From Fimenecus sp045578245 (GTDB taxonomy: Bacteria > Bacillota > Clostridia > Oscillospirales > Acutalibacteraceae): a stretch of 23,428 nucleotides of DNA. The stretch covers positions 1-23,428 of the forward strand of contig JAZNJX010000086.1 in the NCBI GenBank assembly GCA_045578245.1, read 5' to 3'. The position numbers and the translations under genes are program-made. Every line of letters begins with the position of its first letter. The first letter of the stretch is position 1. Shown here piece by piece: positions 1-6,890 of the stretch. The notes under the pieces were generated by a model that saw only the letters and a list, made by a program, of their open reading frames with translations, was not told the origin of the DNA and ran no database searches.

Positions 1-215
1 CTGGTGCATCGGTTGTTCCGCCAGGAGCACGGCCGAGCAGCTAAGTGCGGATTGGATAAACGCTGAAAGCATCTAAGCGTGAAGCCATCTCCAAGATAAG
101 ATTTCCCATAGCATAAGCTAGTAAGACCCCATGTGGACTACGTGGTTGATAGGCTGGAGGTGTACGCACGGTGACGTGTTTAGCTTGCCAGTACTAATAG
201 GTCGAGGGCTTGACC
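1..215 (+). rRNA. rrl: 23S ribosomal RNA, 3' end (partial)
   Basis: This is the 3'-terminal domain VI of the large-subunit rRNA. Recognisable conserved stretches include GTTGTTCCGCCAGGAGCAC near the start, the segment around GCTGAAAGCATCTAAG, AAGACCCCATG, and the terminal GTACTAATAGGTCGAGG. The mature end is placed at the CTTGACC around 215 by comparison with remembered Bacillus/Clostridium 23S ends, so it may be off by a few bases. The 5' part, including the sarcin-ricin loop, lies outside the window. Starting inside an rRNA gene is typical of a contig broken at a multicopy rRNA operon. Confidence 0.97.
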
Positions 216-277
216 ATTATGCTTGGTTCAATAAAGTACAATTTCTCAAAATGATGACAATATCAATCACCTTCCCT

Positions 278-297
278 TTGTTCAGTTTTCAGGGTAC
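278..297 (+). other. rRNA-operon spacer motif
   Basis: The stretch TTGTTCAGTTTTCAGGGTAC lies about 60 bases after the 23S end. Sequences of the form TTGTTCAGTTTTGA are often seen in leader and spacer regions of Firmicutes rRNA operons, where they are thought to assist processing or antitermination. The identification is from memory. The remaining spacer (216-307) holds no 5S rRNA and no tRNA that I can recognise. Confidence 0.35.
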
Positions 298-307
298 ATA
301 AAAACCT

Positions 308-338
308 AAGCACTTTCAATCGAAGGTGCTTTTTTTTT
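308..338 (+). terminator. Rho-independent terminator of the rRNA operon
   Basis: A 10-bp stem (308-317 with 322-331, one G-U pair, 4-base loop AATC) is followed directly by a run of eight T residues (331-338). It closes the rRNA transcript after the 23S gene without an intervening 5S. Confidence 0.9.
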
Positions 339-364
339 GACTTTTTATTATATCTTGATATAAT
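337..364 (+). promoter_or_regulatory. Housekeeping promoter for the MFS gene
   Basis: TTGACT (337-342), a 16-base spacer and TATAAT (359-364). The -35 box begins inside the T run of the rRNA terminator, so the two elements are nested. The start codon at 400 leaves a short leader of about 30 bases containing a GGAG site (391-394). Confidence 0.7.
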
Positions 365-399
365 TATTTTAACAAATAAGAATTTGTGTTGGAGATATT

Positions 400-1587
400 A
401 TGTTAAAGCAAAAGAACTACAAAAAAACACTTATAGCTTGTTATCTTGGATTTGTAACGCAGGCTATATCAGCAAACTTTACCCCTCTATTATTTTTAAC
501 ATTCAAGGATACTTATGGGATTACTCTTGACAAAATTGCAATGATTCCGTTAGTGTTTTATTTAACACAATTGCTCATCGATTTTGCTGCTACTAAATTT
601 GCCGATAAAATTGGGTATCGTGCTTGTGTGGTGGCATCCCAAGTGTTGTCATCGGTAGGACTTGTATCAATGGTGTTCCTGCCGGAGTTGCTTCCCGTTC
701 CTTTTGTTGGCATTCTGATTTCTGTAGTACTTTATGCCATTGGTAGTGGTCTTATTGAAGTTTTAGTAAGCCCGATTGTTGAAGCCTGCCCCTTTGAAAA
801 TAAGGATGGTATGATGAGCCTCTTGCATTCTTTCTACTGTTGGGGTGCAATGGGTGTCATTTTGGGTTCTACACTCTTTTTCGCTGTATTCGGTGTAGAT
901 AATTGGAAGATACTTACGATTATCTGGGCATTAGTGCCCCTATATAATACATTTAACTTTATCAAATGTCCGATTGAACGGTTAGTTGAAGACGGTAAAA
1001 GTATGAGCGCTGGTCAGTTGCTTCGATTACCGCTGTTTTGGTTAATGATAATACTTATGGTATGTTCAGGTGCATCTGAGGCAACTATGGCTCAATGGGC
1101 ATCTGCATTTACAGAATCTGCAATAGGTGTTTCCAAAACGGTTGGTGATTTAGCAGGACCGTGTTTGTTTGCTATGTTTATGGGTATATCCCGTGTAGTG
1201 TATGGTAAATTTAGCGAAAAACTTGATTTGACTAAGGTTATGCTTGTCTGTGGTACAATGTGTGCGGGATGTTATCTGTTAGCATCTTTGTCTTCATTGC
1301 CAATCTTTGGACTTGCTGGCTGTGCACTTTGTGGTTTGGCAGTCGGTATTATGTGGCCGGGGTCTATCAGTATTTCTTCACAGAAATGTCCGAGAGGCGG
1401 TACTGCTATGTTTGCATTTTTGGCATTAGCCGGCGATTTAGGTGCTATGGTAAGTCCTGCTATGGTGGGAAGCATTTCCGAAATGGCAGGTGGCAATCTT
1501 AAAACCGGGTTGATTGTAGCAACGGTATTTCCCGTGGTTCTTGTATTTGTATTGCTGATTCTAAAGAAAAGGTTAGTAAAGAAATAA
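400..1587 (+). CDS. Major facilitator superfamily transporter
   Basis: A 395-residue polytopic membrane protein with about twelve hydrophobic segments, the usual size for an MFS permease. A loop resembling MFS motif A (residues about 64-74, ATKFADKIGYR) lies between the second and third segments, and the Gly-rich segment around residues 307-325 also fits the fold. The overall look is of the sugar/FucP-like MFS permeases, but the substrate cannot be read from sequence. The ATG at 400 has GGAG six bases upstream and a good promoter at 337-364. The gene stands alone between the rRNA terminator and a convergent gdhA, so no partner gene hints at its cargo. Confidence 0.85.
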   Translation: MLKQKNYKKTLIACYLGFVTQAISANFTPLLFLTFKDTYGITLDKIAMIPLVFYLTQLLIDFAATKFADKIGYRACVVASQVLSSVGLVSMVFLPELLPVPFVGILISVVLYAIGSGLIEVLVSPIVEACPFENKDGMMSLLHSFYCWGAMGVILGSTLFFAVFGVDNWKILTIIWALVPLYNTFNFIKCPIERLVEDGKSMSAGQLLRLPLFWLMIILMVCSGASEATMAQWASAFTESAIGVSKTVGDLAGPCLFAMFMGISRVVYGKFSEKLDLTKVMLVCGTMCAGCYLLASLSSLPIFGLAGCALCGLAVGIMWPGSISISSQKCPRGGTAMFAFLALAGDLGAMVSPAMVGSISEMAGGNLKTGLIVATVFPVVLVFVLLILKKRLVKK

Positions 1588-1630
1588 ACAGAGAATAACA
1601 AATTTAAATTTGTCTATCTAAAAATAATTT

Positions 1631-1664
1631 AACCCTCGTACTTTATTGTACGAGGGTTTTGTTG
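1631..1664. terminator. Bidirectional terminator, MFS gene / gdhA
   Basis: A perfect 11-bp stem (1631-1641 with 1648-1658) with loop TTTATT is followed by TTTT then GTTGTTTTTT on the plus strand and preceded by an A-rich stretch, giving T residues on the minus strand. It sits between two convergent genes and probably serves both. Confidence 0.88.
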
Positions 1665-1685
1665 TTTTTTATATTTGTTTTATTA

Positions 1686-3032
1686 TTAATATACACCCTG
1701 AGCTACCATTGCATCTGCAACTTTTTCAAAACCTGCAATGTTAGCACCTGCGATAAGGTCATAACCTAATCCGTAACGTTCAGCAGCGCTAACTGAAATA
1801 TCATAAATGTTCTTCATTGAAGACTTAAGCATTTCATCAACTTTTTCTGCTGTCCAAGCAAGTCTTTGACTGTTCTGGCTCATTTCAAGACCTGAAACGC
1901 AAACACCACCAGCATTAACTGCTTTTGATGGAGCAACAGTAACACCATTTTCAAGGAAATATTCAACAGCTTCTGCTGTTGTTGGCATATTAGCAACTTC
2001 GATGTAGTACTTTGTACCATTTGCAACGATTTTCTTTGCTTCTTCAAGTGTAACTTCGTTCTGCGTAGCGCAAGGAAGAGCAACATCAACCTTAACCCCC
2101 CATGGTTTCTGGCCGGGGAAGAACTCTGCACCGAATTTATCAGCATAGTCTTTAGCTCTATTTCTACCTGATGCACGCATTTCAAGAAGATAGTTAATCT
2201 TTTCCTCTGTTACGATACCGTCTTTATCATAAACATATCCATCAGGACCACTGAGTGTAAGAGGAATACCACCAAGCTCTGCAATCTTTTTGATTGCACC
2301 CCAAGCAACATTACCGAAGCCTGAAACTGCAAATGTCTTGCCTTTGATATTTTCGCCATCATGTGCGAGAACTTCGTTTGTATAGTAGATAGCACCATAG
2401 CCTGTTGCTTCAGGACGAACAAGTGAACCACCATAGCTGACTCCTTTACCTGTAAGAACACCGTTTTCAAATGCGCCAACAATTCTCTTATACTGTCCGA
2501 AAAGGAAACCGATTTCCTTACCACTAACACCGATGTCACCGGCAGGAACGTCAATGCTGTCACCGATATGACGCTGAAGCTCTGTCATAAATGCCTGACA
2601 GAATCTCATGATTTCTCCGTCACTTTTACCAACCGGGTCAAAGTCTGAACCACCCTTTGCACCACCCATAGGAAGACCGGTGAGTGAGTTTTTAAATGTC
2701 TGTTCAAATCCAAGGAAGTATATGATACTTGCATTTACACTTCTATGGAAACGAAGACCTCCTTTATAAGGTCCAATAGCAGAGTTAAACTGTACACGCC
2801 AACCACGGTTTACCTGTGTATTACCATTGTCGTCTGTCCATGCAATTCGGAAGCGAACTGTTCTGTCTGGTTCAGCCATTCTGCCGAGAATATCATATTT
2901 TTCGTATTCCGGATGTGCTTCAATAACCTTTTCAAGAGAACCATAAACTTCTCTTACGCACTGCATAAATTCTTTTTTGTCGCCATCACGTTCTTCAACT
3001 CTTTGAAGAATTTTTTCAATATAACTGTTCAT
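1686..3032 (-). CDS. gdhA: NADP-type glutamate dehydrogenase
   Basis: Catalyses reversible amination of 2-oxoglutarate to glutamate, linking ammonium assimilation to the TCA cycle in the cytoplasm. The 448-residue product matches the hexameric bacterial class (about 447-450). Visible motifs: GPYKGGLRFH with Lys90, Lys114, the catalytic Lys126 in PMGGAKGG, Asp166 in VPAGDIGV, and a Rossmann GFGNVA around residue 240. The start at 3032 (MNSYIEK) is chosen because AGGGGG lies about 6 bases upstream; the reading frame stays open for 22 more codons (to 3098), but those run through the AT-rich promoter region. NADP rather than NAD preference is inferred from resemblance to the clostridial/enteric small hexameric type. 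Confidence 0.96.
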   Translation of the reverse strand: MNSYIEKILQRVEERDGDKKEFMQCVREVYGSLEKVIEAHPEYEKYDILGRMAEPDRTVRFRIAWTDDNGNTQVNRGWRVQFNSAIGPYKGGLRFHRSVNASIIYFLGFEQTFKNSLTGLPMGGAKGGSDFDPVGKSDGEIMRFCQAFMTELQRHIGDSIDVPAGDIGVSGKEIGFLFGQYKRIVGAFENGVLTGKGVSYGGSLVRPEATGYGAIYYTNEVLAHDGENIKGKTFAVSGFGNVAWGAIKKIAELGGIPLTLSGPDGYVYDKDGIVTEEKINYLLEMRASGRNRAKDYADKFGAEFFPGQKPWGVKVDVALPCATQNEVTLEEAKKIVANGTKYYIEVANMPTTAEAVEYFLENGVTVAPSKAVNAGGVCVSGLEMSQNSQRLAWTAEKVDEMLKSSMKNIYDISVSAAERYGLGYDLIAGANIAGFEKVADAMVAQGVY

Positions 3033-3061
3033 AAAAAGACCCCCTAGTCTGTATGCTAAAA

Positions 3062-3091
3062 ATAATAACATAAATATAGTATTATTTTCAA
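3062..3091 (-). promoter_or_regulatory. Candidate gdhA promoter
   Basis: On the minus strand: TTGAAA (3091-3086), 18-base spacer, TATTAT (3067-3062) preceded by TGT, an extended -10. The region is AT-rich, so chance matches are possible. Confidence 0.45.
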
Positions 3092-3183
3092 TTATCAATA
3101 GTGAAAAATATAGTTAAGTTTTAACGCTTTAATTTGTTAAAAATGACAACATGACAGTGAGTAAGTTGCAATTTTGACATAAA

Positions 3184-3214
3184 TTCCTGCAAAATATAAG
3201 AGAAAATGCAGGAA
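3184..3214. repeat. 8-bp inverted repeat in the gdhA-tsaE gap
   Basis: Perfect arms TTCCTGCA (3184-3191) and TGCAGGAA (3207-3214) are separated by 15 bases. No T run follows, so it is not an obvious terminator; an operator or RNA hairpin is possible. Confidence 0.4.
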
Positions 3215-3276
3215 ATCTTGTATAATTCTCTCAAATAAAGCATTTTTAAATTGCAGTTATAGTTATTATATACAAA

Positions 3277-3305
3277 TTGACAAATAACACTCATTTTGCT
3301 AAAAT
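3277..3305 (+). promoter_or_regulatory. Strong promoter of the tsaE-tsaB-rpiB-upp unit
   Basis: TTGACA (3277-3282), 17-base spacer, TAAAAT (3300-3305). The promoter lies over an upstream in-frame TTG codon at 3277, which rules that codon out as the tsaE start; transcription should begin near 3312. Confidence 0.8.
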
Positions 3306-3336
3306 ATATTTGATAAAAAACTATTATGGTGTGGTT

Positions 3337-3765
3337 ATGCAAAGATTTATTTCTAACTCAACAGAAGACACAATTGAATTAGGTAAAAGCCTTGCAGAAA
3401 GACTTAATGGTGGAACGGTTGTTGCCTTTTATGGTGGACTTGGTATGGGTAAAACTGCTTTCACAAGAGGTATGGCAAAAGCATTGGGTGTTGACGAAGA
3501 GGTAAGTAGTCCCACCTTTGCTATCGTAAATGATTACGGTGGAACTCCACCTTTATATCATTTCGATATGTACAGAGTTGAAAATTGGGATGACCTTTTT
3601 GCAAGTGGATTTTTTGATTTCTACGAAGCAGGAGGAATTCTGGCTGTGGAGTGGAGTGAAAATATCGAAAATGCACTCCCTGAAAATACAGTGAGGGTCA
3701 CCATTCAGCGTGGTGAAAACGATAACCAACGAATTATTACTATTGACGGGGGAGTAGAAATATGA
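3337..3765 (+). CDS. tsaE: tRNA t6A37 threonylcarbamoyltransferase ATPase subunit TsaE
   Basis: TsaE is the small ATPase that works with TsaB and TsaD to put threonylcarbamoyl on A37 of ANN-decoding tRNAs. The 142-residue product has Walker A GGLGMGKT (33-40), the family SSPTF (57-61), HFDMYR (75-80) and VEWSE (104-108). The ATG at 3337 (MQRFISN) is preferred over a TTG at 3277, which is inside the -35 box. The ribosome binding site is poor (GGTGTGG). Its stop overlaps the tsaB start by 4 bases (ATGA), implying translational coupling. Confidence 0.94.
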   Translation: MQRFISNSTEDTIELGKSLAERLNGGTVVAFYGGLGMGKTAFTRGMAKALGVDEEVSSPTFAIVNDYGGTPPLYHFDMYRVENWDDLFASGFFDFYEAGGILAVEWSENIENALPENTVRVTIQRGENDNQRIITIDGGVEI

Positions 3766-4448
3766 GAATTTTATCTGTTGATTCTTCATCTGTTACTGCT
3801 TCCGTGGCAATTACCGAGAAGGGTAAAGTGTTGGCAGAAAATTTCATAAATAATGGTTTGACACATAGTCAGACCTTGATGCCGATGGTTGAAAAGACAA
3901 TTCAGAAAAGTGGAATTTCAATTAAAGATATTGACTTGTTTGCAATTACCCATGGACCAGGTTCGTTTACAGGGGTCAGAATTGGAATAGCATCAGTTAA
4001 AGGTATGGCAGATGCACTTGGAAAAAAGTGTGTTGCTGTTTCTACTCTTGAAGCAATAGCTGAGCCATTGAAAAGCGAGGACGTAATCGCTTGTGCTGTA
4101 ATGGATGCAAGGTGCAACCAGGTTTATACTGCGATTTTCAACAATGGAAATCGTCTTTGTGAAGATAAAGCAGTTCTGATTGATGAACTTGGTGAAGAAC
4201 TTAAACAATACGATAAAAAGATTGTGTTTATCGGTGATGGTTCAGTTTTATGTTATGAAAAACTTTGCAAAATTATCCAGAATTGTGAAGTAGCAGAGGA
4301 AAAAATCCGTTATGTTCATGGTGCATGTGTTGGATTCGTTGCAGAAGGTAAAATAAAAAACGGTGAAGAACCAATAAATTCAGCAAATCTTGTTCCTTTT
4401 TACCTGAGATTACCACAGGCAGAAAGAGAGCTTAAATTGAAAAAATAA
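3762..4448 (+). CDS. tsaB: tRNA t6A37 threonylcarbamoyltransferase subunit TsaB
   Basis: TsaB is an ASKHA-fold pseudo-protease that scaffolds TsaD in the t6A complex. The 228-residue length is normal, the N-terminus MRILSVDSSS begins the first beta-hairpin of the fold, and the diagnostic GPGSFTGVRIG is at 65-75. A GGGGGAG site precedes the ATG, which overlaps tsaE by 4 bases. In many Firmicutes rimI and tsaD follow; here rpiB comes next, so tsaD must be elsewhere. Confidence 0.95.
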   Translation: MRILSVDSSSVTASVAITEKGKVLAENFINNGLTHSQTLMPMVEKTIQKSGISIKDIDLFAITHGPGSFTGVRIGIASVKGMADALGKKCVAVSTLEAIAEPLKSEDVIACAVMDARCNQVYTAIFNNGNRLCEDKAVLIDELGEELKQYDKKIVFIGDGSVLCYEKLCKIIQNCEVAEEKIRYVHGACVGFVAEGKIKNGEEPINSANLVPFYLRLPQAERELKLKK

Positions 4449-4468
4449 AGTTAAAAGGGGAAATAAAA

Positions 4469-4906
4469 ATGATAGCATTAGGCGCTGACCATGGTGGATT
4501 TGAATTAAAAGAGGCAATAAAAAAACACCTTGACGAACAGGGTGTTGAGTATGTAGATTGTGGAACATATTCTGCAGAGTCAATTGACTATGCTCCAATT
4601 GCAAAATCAACTTGTGAAAAGGTAACAAGTGGTGAATGTGAGAAGGCAATTCTTTGCTGTGGTACAGGTATCGGTATTTCAATGGCAGCTAATAAAGTAA
4701 AGGGAATCCGTGCAGCTTGTTGTTCAGACTATTTCAGTGCAAAGCTTACAAGAATGCATAACGACGCAAATGCTCTTTGCATGGGTGGTCGTGTTGTTGG
4801 TGTTGGACTTGCCCTCGAACTTGTTGACGTTTTTCTTAACACAGAATTTGAGGGTGGACGTCACCAGAGAAGAATAGACCAGATTATGGAGATAGAAAAT
4901 TCATAA
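4469..4906 (+). CDS. rpiB: Ribose-5-phosphate isomerase B
   Basis: Interconverts ribose-5-phosphate and ribulose-5-phosphate in the pentose phosphate pathway. The 145-residue length and motifs fit the RpiB/LacAB family: GADHGG with Asp7 and His8, catalytic Cys64 in CCGTGIGISMAANK, His97 in RMHND, and the basic GGRHQRR near the C-terminus. LacA/LacB-type galactose-6-phosphate isomerases are related, but no lac genes are near. An AGGGG site lies upstream. Downstream upp consumes PRPP, which derives from ribose-5-phosphate, so the pairing is metabolically sensible. Confidence 0.92.
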   Translation: MIALGADHGGFELKEAIKKHLDEQGVEYVDCGTYSAESIDYAPIAKSTCEKVTSGECEKAILCCGTGIGISMAANKVKGIRAACCSDYFSAKLTRMHNDANALCMGGRVVGVGLALELVDVFLNTEFEGGRHQRRIDQIMEIENS

Positions 4907-4935
4907 AATAAAAAGGAAACTTGGGGGAATAAAAA

Positions 4936-5562
4936 ATGTCAGTTACAATTACTAACCATCCACTTATTCAGCATAAACTTGCTATTTTGAGAGATAAAAA
5001 TACAGGTTCAAAGGATTTCAGAACACTTGTTTCTGAAATTGCAGCCCTTATGTGTTACGAGGCAACTCGTAATCTTCCACTTGAAGAAGTAGAAGTTGAA
5101 ACACCAATTCAAAAAACAAAGGCGAGGATGATTTCAGGTAAAACACTTGCTTTTGTTCCGATACTCCGAGCAGGTACAGGTATGCTTGATGGTGTACTTT
5201 CACTTGTTCCATCTGCAAAGGTTGGTCATATCGGTATGTATAGAGACGAAGAAACAGCTCTTCCAGTACCATATTACTGCAAATTACCATCAGATATTGA
5301 AGAACGTGAAGTTATTGTTCTTGACCCAATGCTTGCAACAGGCGGTTCAGCAATTGATGCTATCAATCAGATAAAAACATACAACCCAAAATCAATCAAG
5401 TTTATGGGTATTATCGCAGCTCCAGAGGGGCTTGAGGCTCTTACAGAAGCACATCCTGATGTTGAGGTTTACTGTGCAGCCCTTGATGAAAAACTCAACG
5501 AGCATAAATACATTGTTCCCGGTCTTGGTGACGCAGGCGACAGAATCTTCGGCACAAAATAA
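4936..5562 (+). CDS. upp: Uracil phosphoribosyltransferase
   Basis: Salvages uracil with PRPP to make UMP. The 208-residue product has ILRAG (76-80), the PRPP-binding loop DPMLATGGSA (130-139) and the uracil-specific C-terminal GLGDAGDRIFGT (197-207), which separates it from other phosphoribosyltransferases. The ATG is preceded by a strong TTGGGGGAA site. It is the last gene of the unit that starts at tsaE; a hairpin at 5638-5666 follows. No PyrR-type leader is seen. Confidence 0.96.
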   Translation: MSVTITNHPLIQHKLAILRDKNTGSKDFRTLVSEIAALMCYEATRNLPLEEVEVETPIQKTKARMISGKTLAFVPILRAGTGMLDGVLSLVPSAKVGHIGMYRDEETALPVPYYCKLPSDIEEREVIVLDPMLATGGSAIDAINQIKTYNPKSIKFMGIIAAPEGLEALTEAHPDVEVYCAALDEKLNEHKYIVPGLGDAGDRIFGTK

Positions 5563-5574
5563 AAACAACCTATA

Positions 5575-5633
5575 TTGGCTCCCTCTGATGAGGGAACTGT
5601 CTTATTCGCAGAAAAAGACAGTGGGAGAGATTT
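5575..5633. repeat. Degenerate intergenic palindromic repeat
   Basis: A run of nested inverted repeats: CCCTC/GAGGG around 5581-5594, ACTGTCTT (5596-5603) with AAGACAGT (5615-5622), and outer CTCCC (5579-5583) with GGGAG (5623-5627). The pattern, especially GGCTCCCTCTGATGAGGGA, resembles a mobile-looking intergenic repeat I associate with gut Clostridia genomes, here in a worn copy. This is recognition from memory; copy number elsewhere is unknown. Confidence 0.5.
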
Positions 5634-5637
5634 GTAA

Positions 5638-5666
5638 GGGACGCTGACCACAGCGTCCCGATTTTT
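5638..5666 (+). terminator. Terminator after upp
   Basis: A perfect, GC-rich 9-bp stem GGGACGCTG/CAGCGTCCC (5638-5646, 5651-5659) with loop ACCA is followed by GATTTTTATT. The T run is short (five), but the stem is strong. Confidence 0.72.
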
Positions 5667-5667
5667 A

Positions 5668-5696
5668 TTGACAACTTTATTTTTAAATGCTATATT
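5668..5696 (+). promoter_or_regulatory. Promoter of the phosphatase lipoprotein gene
   Basis: TTGACA (5668-5673), 17-base spacer, TATATT (5691-5696). An in-frame ATG at 5687 falls inside this promoter, so translation must start at 5726. Confidence 0.75.
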
Positions 5697-5725
5697 TTGT
5701 TTATCTTGAGAAATGGAGAATTAAT

Positions 5726-6835
5726 ATGAAAAAATCACTCTCAATTTTACTTTCATTACTTTTTATTATTTTCATATTTACAAGTTGTGGGGCAAAGAAT
5801 AAGAACCTCGTTAAAACTGACGATATAATCACAAACATTTATCCTGCCAATTGCGAAGTGTCTATCCACACCGAGAAACAGACAAAATATCTTGAAAATT
5901 CCTTTGATAAATTACCACTTGGTGTTAAAGGTAAAAAAGAATTGAGTTATCCCAAAGCCATTGAATTTCAGTGGGTATATAATGGCGATAAAACAGAAAA
6001 TACAGAGTACATTTTGAACATCAGCGAAAATGCAGATATGTTAAATCCCATAACATATACCTCATCAACCGAAACTGTGGCAGTATATAATCTTAAAATT
6101 GCCACTACATATTATTGGACAGTTACTATAGACGATGAAACAAGCAAGGTTTATGAATTCACAACCGACGGTACAGCGCCGAGAAATCTATATGTTGACG
6201 GTATTACAAATGTTCGCGATATAGGTGGTTGGGTAACAGAAAACGGTAACAGAACAAATCAAGGACTTCTTTACAGATGTGCAAGACTTAACGAAAGCAA
6301 AGACAACGGTAGCGGAGTTGTTATCACAGATGCCGGTAAAAGTGTAATGCTTAATGAATTAGGCGTTAAAACCGAAATTGATGTGCGCCGTGCCGAAAAA
6401 GGTGAAACAGGCGGATTAACTGCAAGTCCTTTGGGTGATACAGTTAAATATCTTAATTTCCCTATGGACCACGCAAATGATATTCTAAATGATAATAAAG
6501 AGCAGATTATGAACTTCTTTGAAACACTCGCTGATAAAGAAAACTACCCAATGATTATTCATTGTAGTGTAGGTTGCGACAGAACGGGTATGCTCGTGTT
6601 TATGGTTAATGCGTTGCTTGGTGTTTCAGAAGAGGATTTAATCAGGGACTATATGTTCTCGAATTTCGCTGATGTTGACAATAAGAGAAAAGTTGAAACA
6701 TTAAAATCAACCGCTTATTATCAGGCAATCACATCTGCAAAAGGTGACACATTAAGCGAAAAAGCCTATAATTGCCTTGCTGATTTTGGCGTGCCGGCAG
6801 AACACCTCGACGCAGTAATTTCAATACTTTCATAA
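5726..6835 (+). CDS. Lipoprotein with tyrosine-protein-phosphatase domain
   Basis: A 369-residue protein, predicted outside the cell and anchored by lipid. It opens with a signal peptide ending in the lipobox FTSC (Cys21). Residues about 75-147 look like a fibronectin type III-like beta domain (Trp83, YYWTV at 129-133). From about 150 the Y_phosphatase3-like tyrosine phosphatase follows, with NVRDIGGW (162-169) and the loop HCSVGCDRTG, a CX5R signature with Cys280 as nucleophile and Arg286. Relatives act on phosphotyrosine, phosphoserine or phosphoinositides; the substrate here is unknown. The start has GGAG seven bases upstream and lies just after the promoter at 5668-5696. It is monocistronic. 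Confidence 0.85.
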   Translation: MKKSLSILLSLLFIIFIFTSCGAKNKNLVKTDDIITNIYPANCEVSIHTEKQTKYLENSFDKLPLGVKGKKELSYPKAIEFQWVYNGDKTENTEYILNISENADMLNPITYTSSTETVAVYNLKIATTYYWTVTIDDETSKVYEFTTDGTAPRNLYVDGITNVRDIGGWVTENGNRTNQGLLYRCARLNESKDNGSGVVITDAGKSVMLNELGVKTEIDVRRAEKGETGGLTASPLGDTVKYLNFPMDHANDILNDNKEQIMNFFETLADKENYPMIIHCSVGCDRTGMLVFMVNALLGVSEEDLIRDYMFSNFADVDNKRKVETLKSTAYYQAITSAKGDTLSEKAYNCLADFGVPAEHLDAVISILS

Positions 6836-6842
6836 TAAACAA

Positions 6843-6872
6843 AAAGCAGAACTGATTTTTCAGCTCTGCTTT
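6843..6872. terminator. Bidirectional terminator, phosphatase / oxidoreductase
   Basis: Stem AAAGCAGA/TCTGCTTT (6843-6850, 6865-6872) continues past one A/C mismatch into CTGA/TCAG with loop TTTT. Plus strand runs into TTTCTTTATATTTATT; minus strand into TTTTTGTTT. It sits between convergent genes. Confidence 0.82.
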
Positions 6873-6890
6873 CTTTATATTTATTATTCT

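Larger units (their letters stand above)
3033..3336. other. Divergent intergenic region gdhA-tsaE
   Basis: This 304-base AT-rich gap separates two divergently transcribed units. It contains the gdhA promoter (3062-3091), an inverted repeat (TTCCTGCA at 3184-3191 and TGCAGGAA at 3207-3214), an isolated TATAAT at 3221-3226 without a matching -35 box, and the tsaE promoter (3277-3305). I see no small ORF with a ribosome binding site and no recognisable riboswitch. Confidence 0.6.

Noticed and set aside
216..307. 5S rRNA or tRNA gene after the 23S gene
   Set aside because: The spacer is too short and AT-rich, with no 5S consensus or cloverleaf elements visible.
3033..3098. N-terminal extension of gdhA to 470 residues
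   Set aside because: The extra 22 codons lie between the ribosome binding site and promoter; the 448-residue form starts right after AGGGGG and equals the family length.
3277..3336. TTG start giving a longer TsaE
   Set aside because: The codon is inside a TTGACA -35 box and upstream of the predicted transcript start.
3121..3342. 73-codon minus-strand ORF in the gdhA-tsaE gap
   Set aside because: No ribosome binding site, AT-driven composition, and it covers two promoters.
5687..5725. Upstream ATG extending the phosphatase lipoprotein
   Set aside because: It falls in the promoter spacer; the shorter form starts with a proper signal peptide and has a GGAG site.
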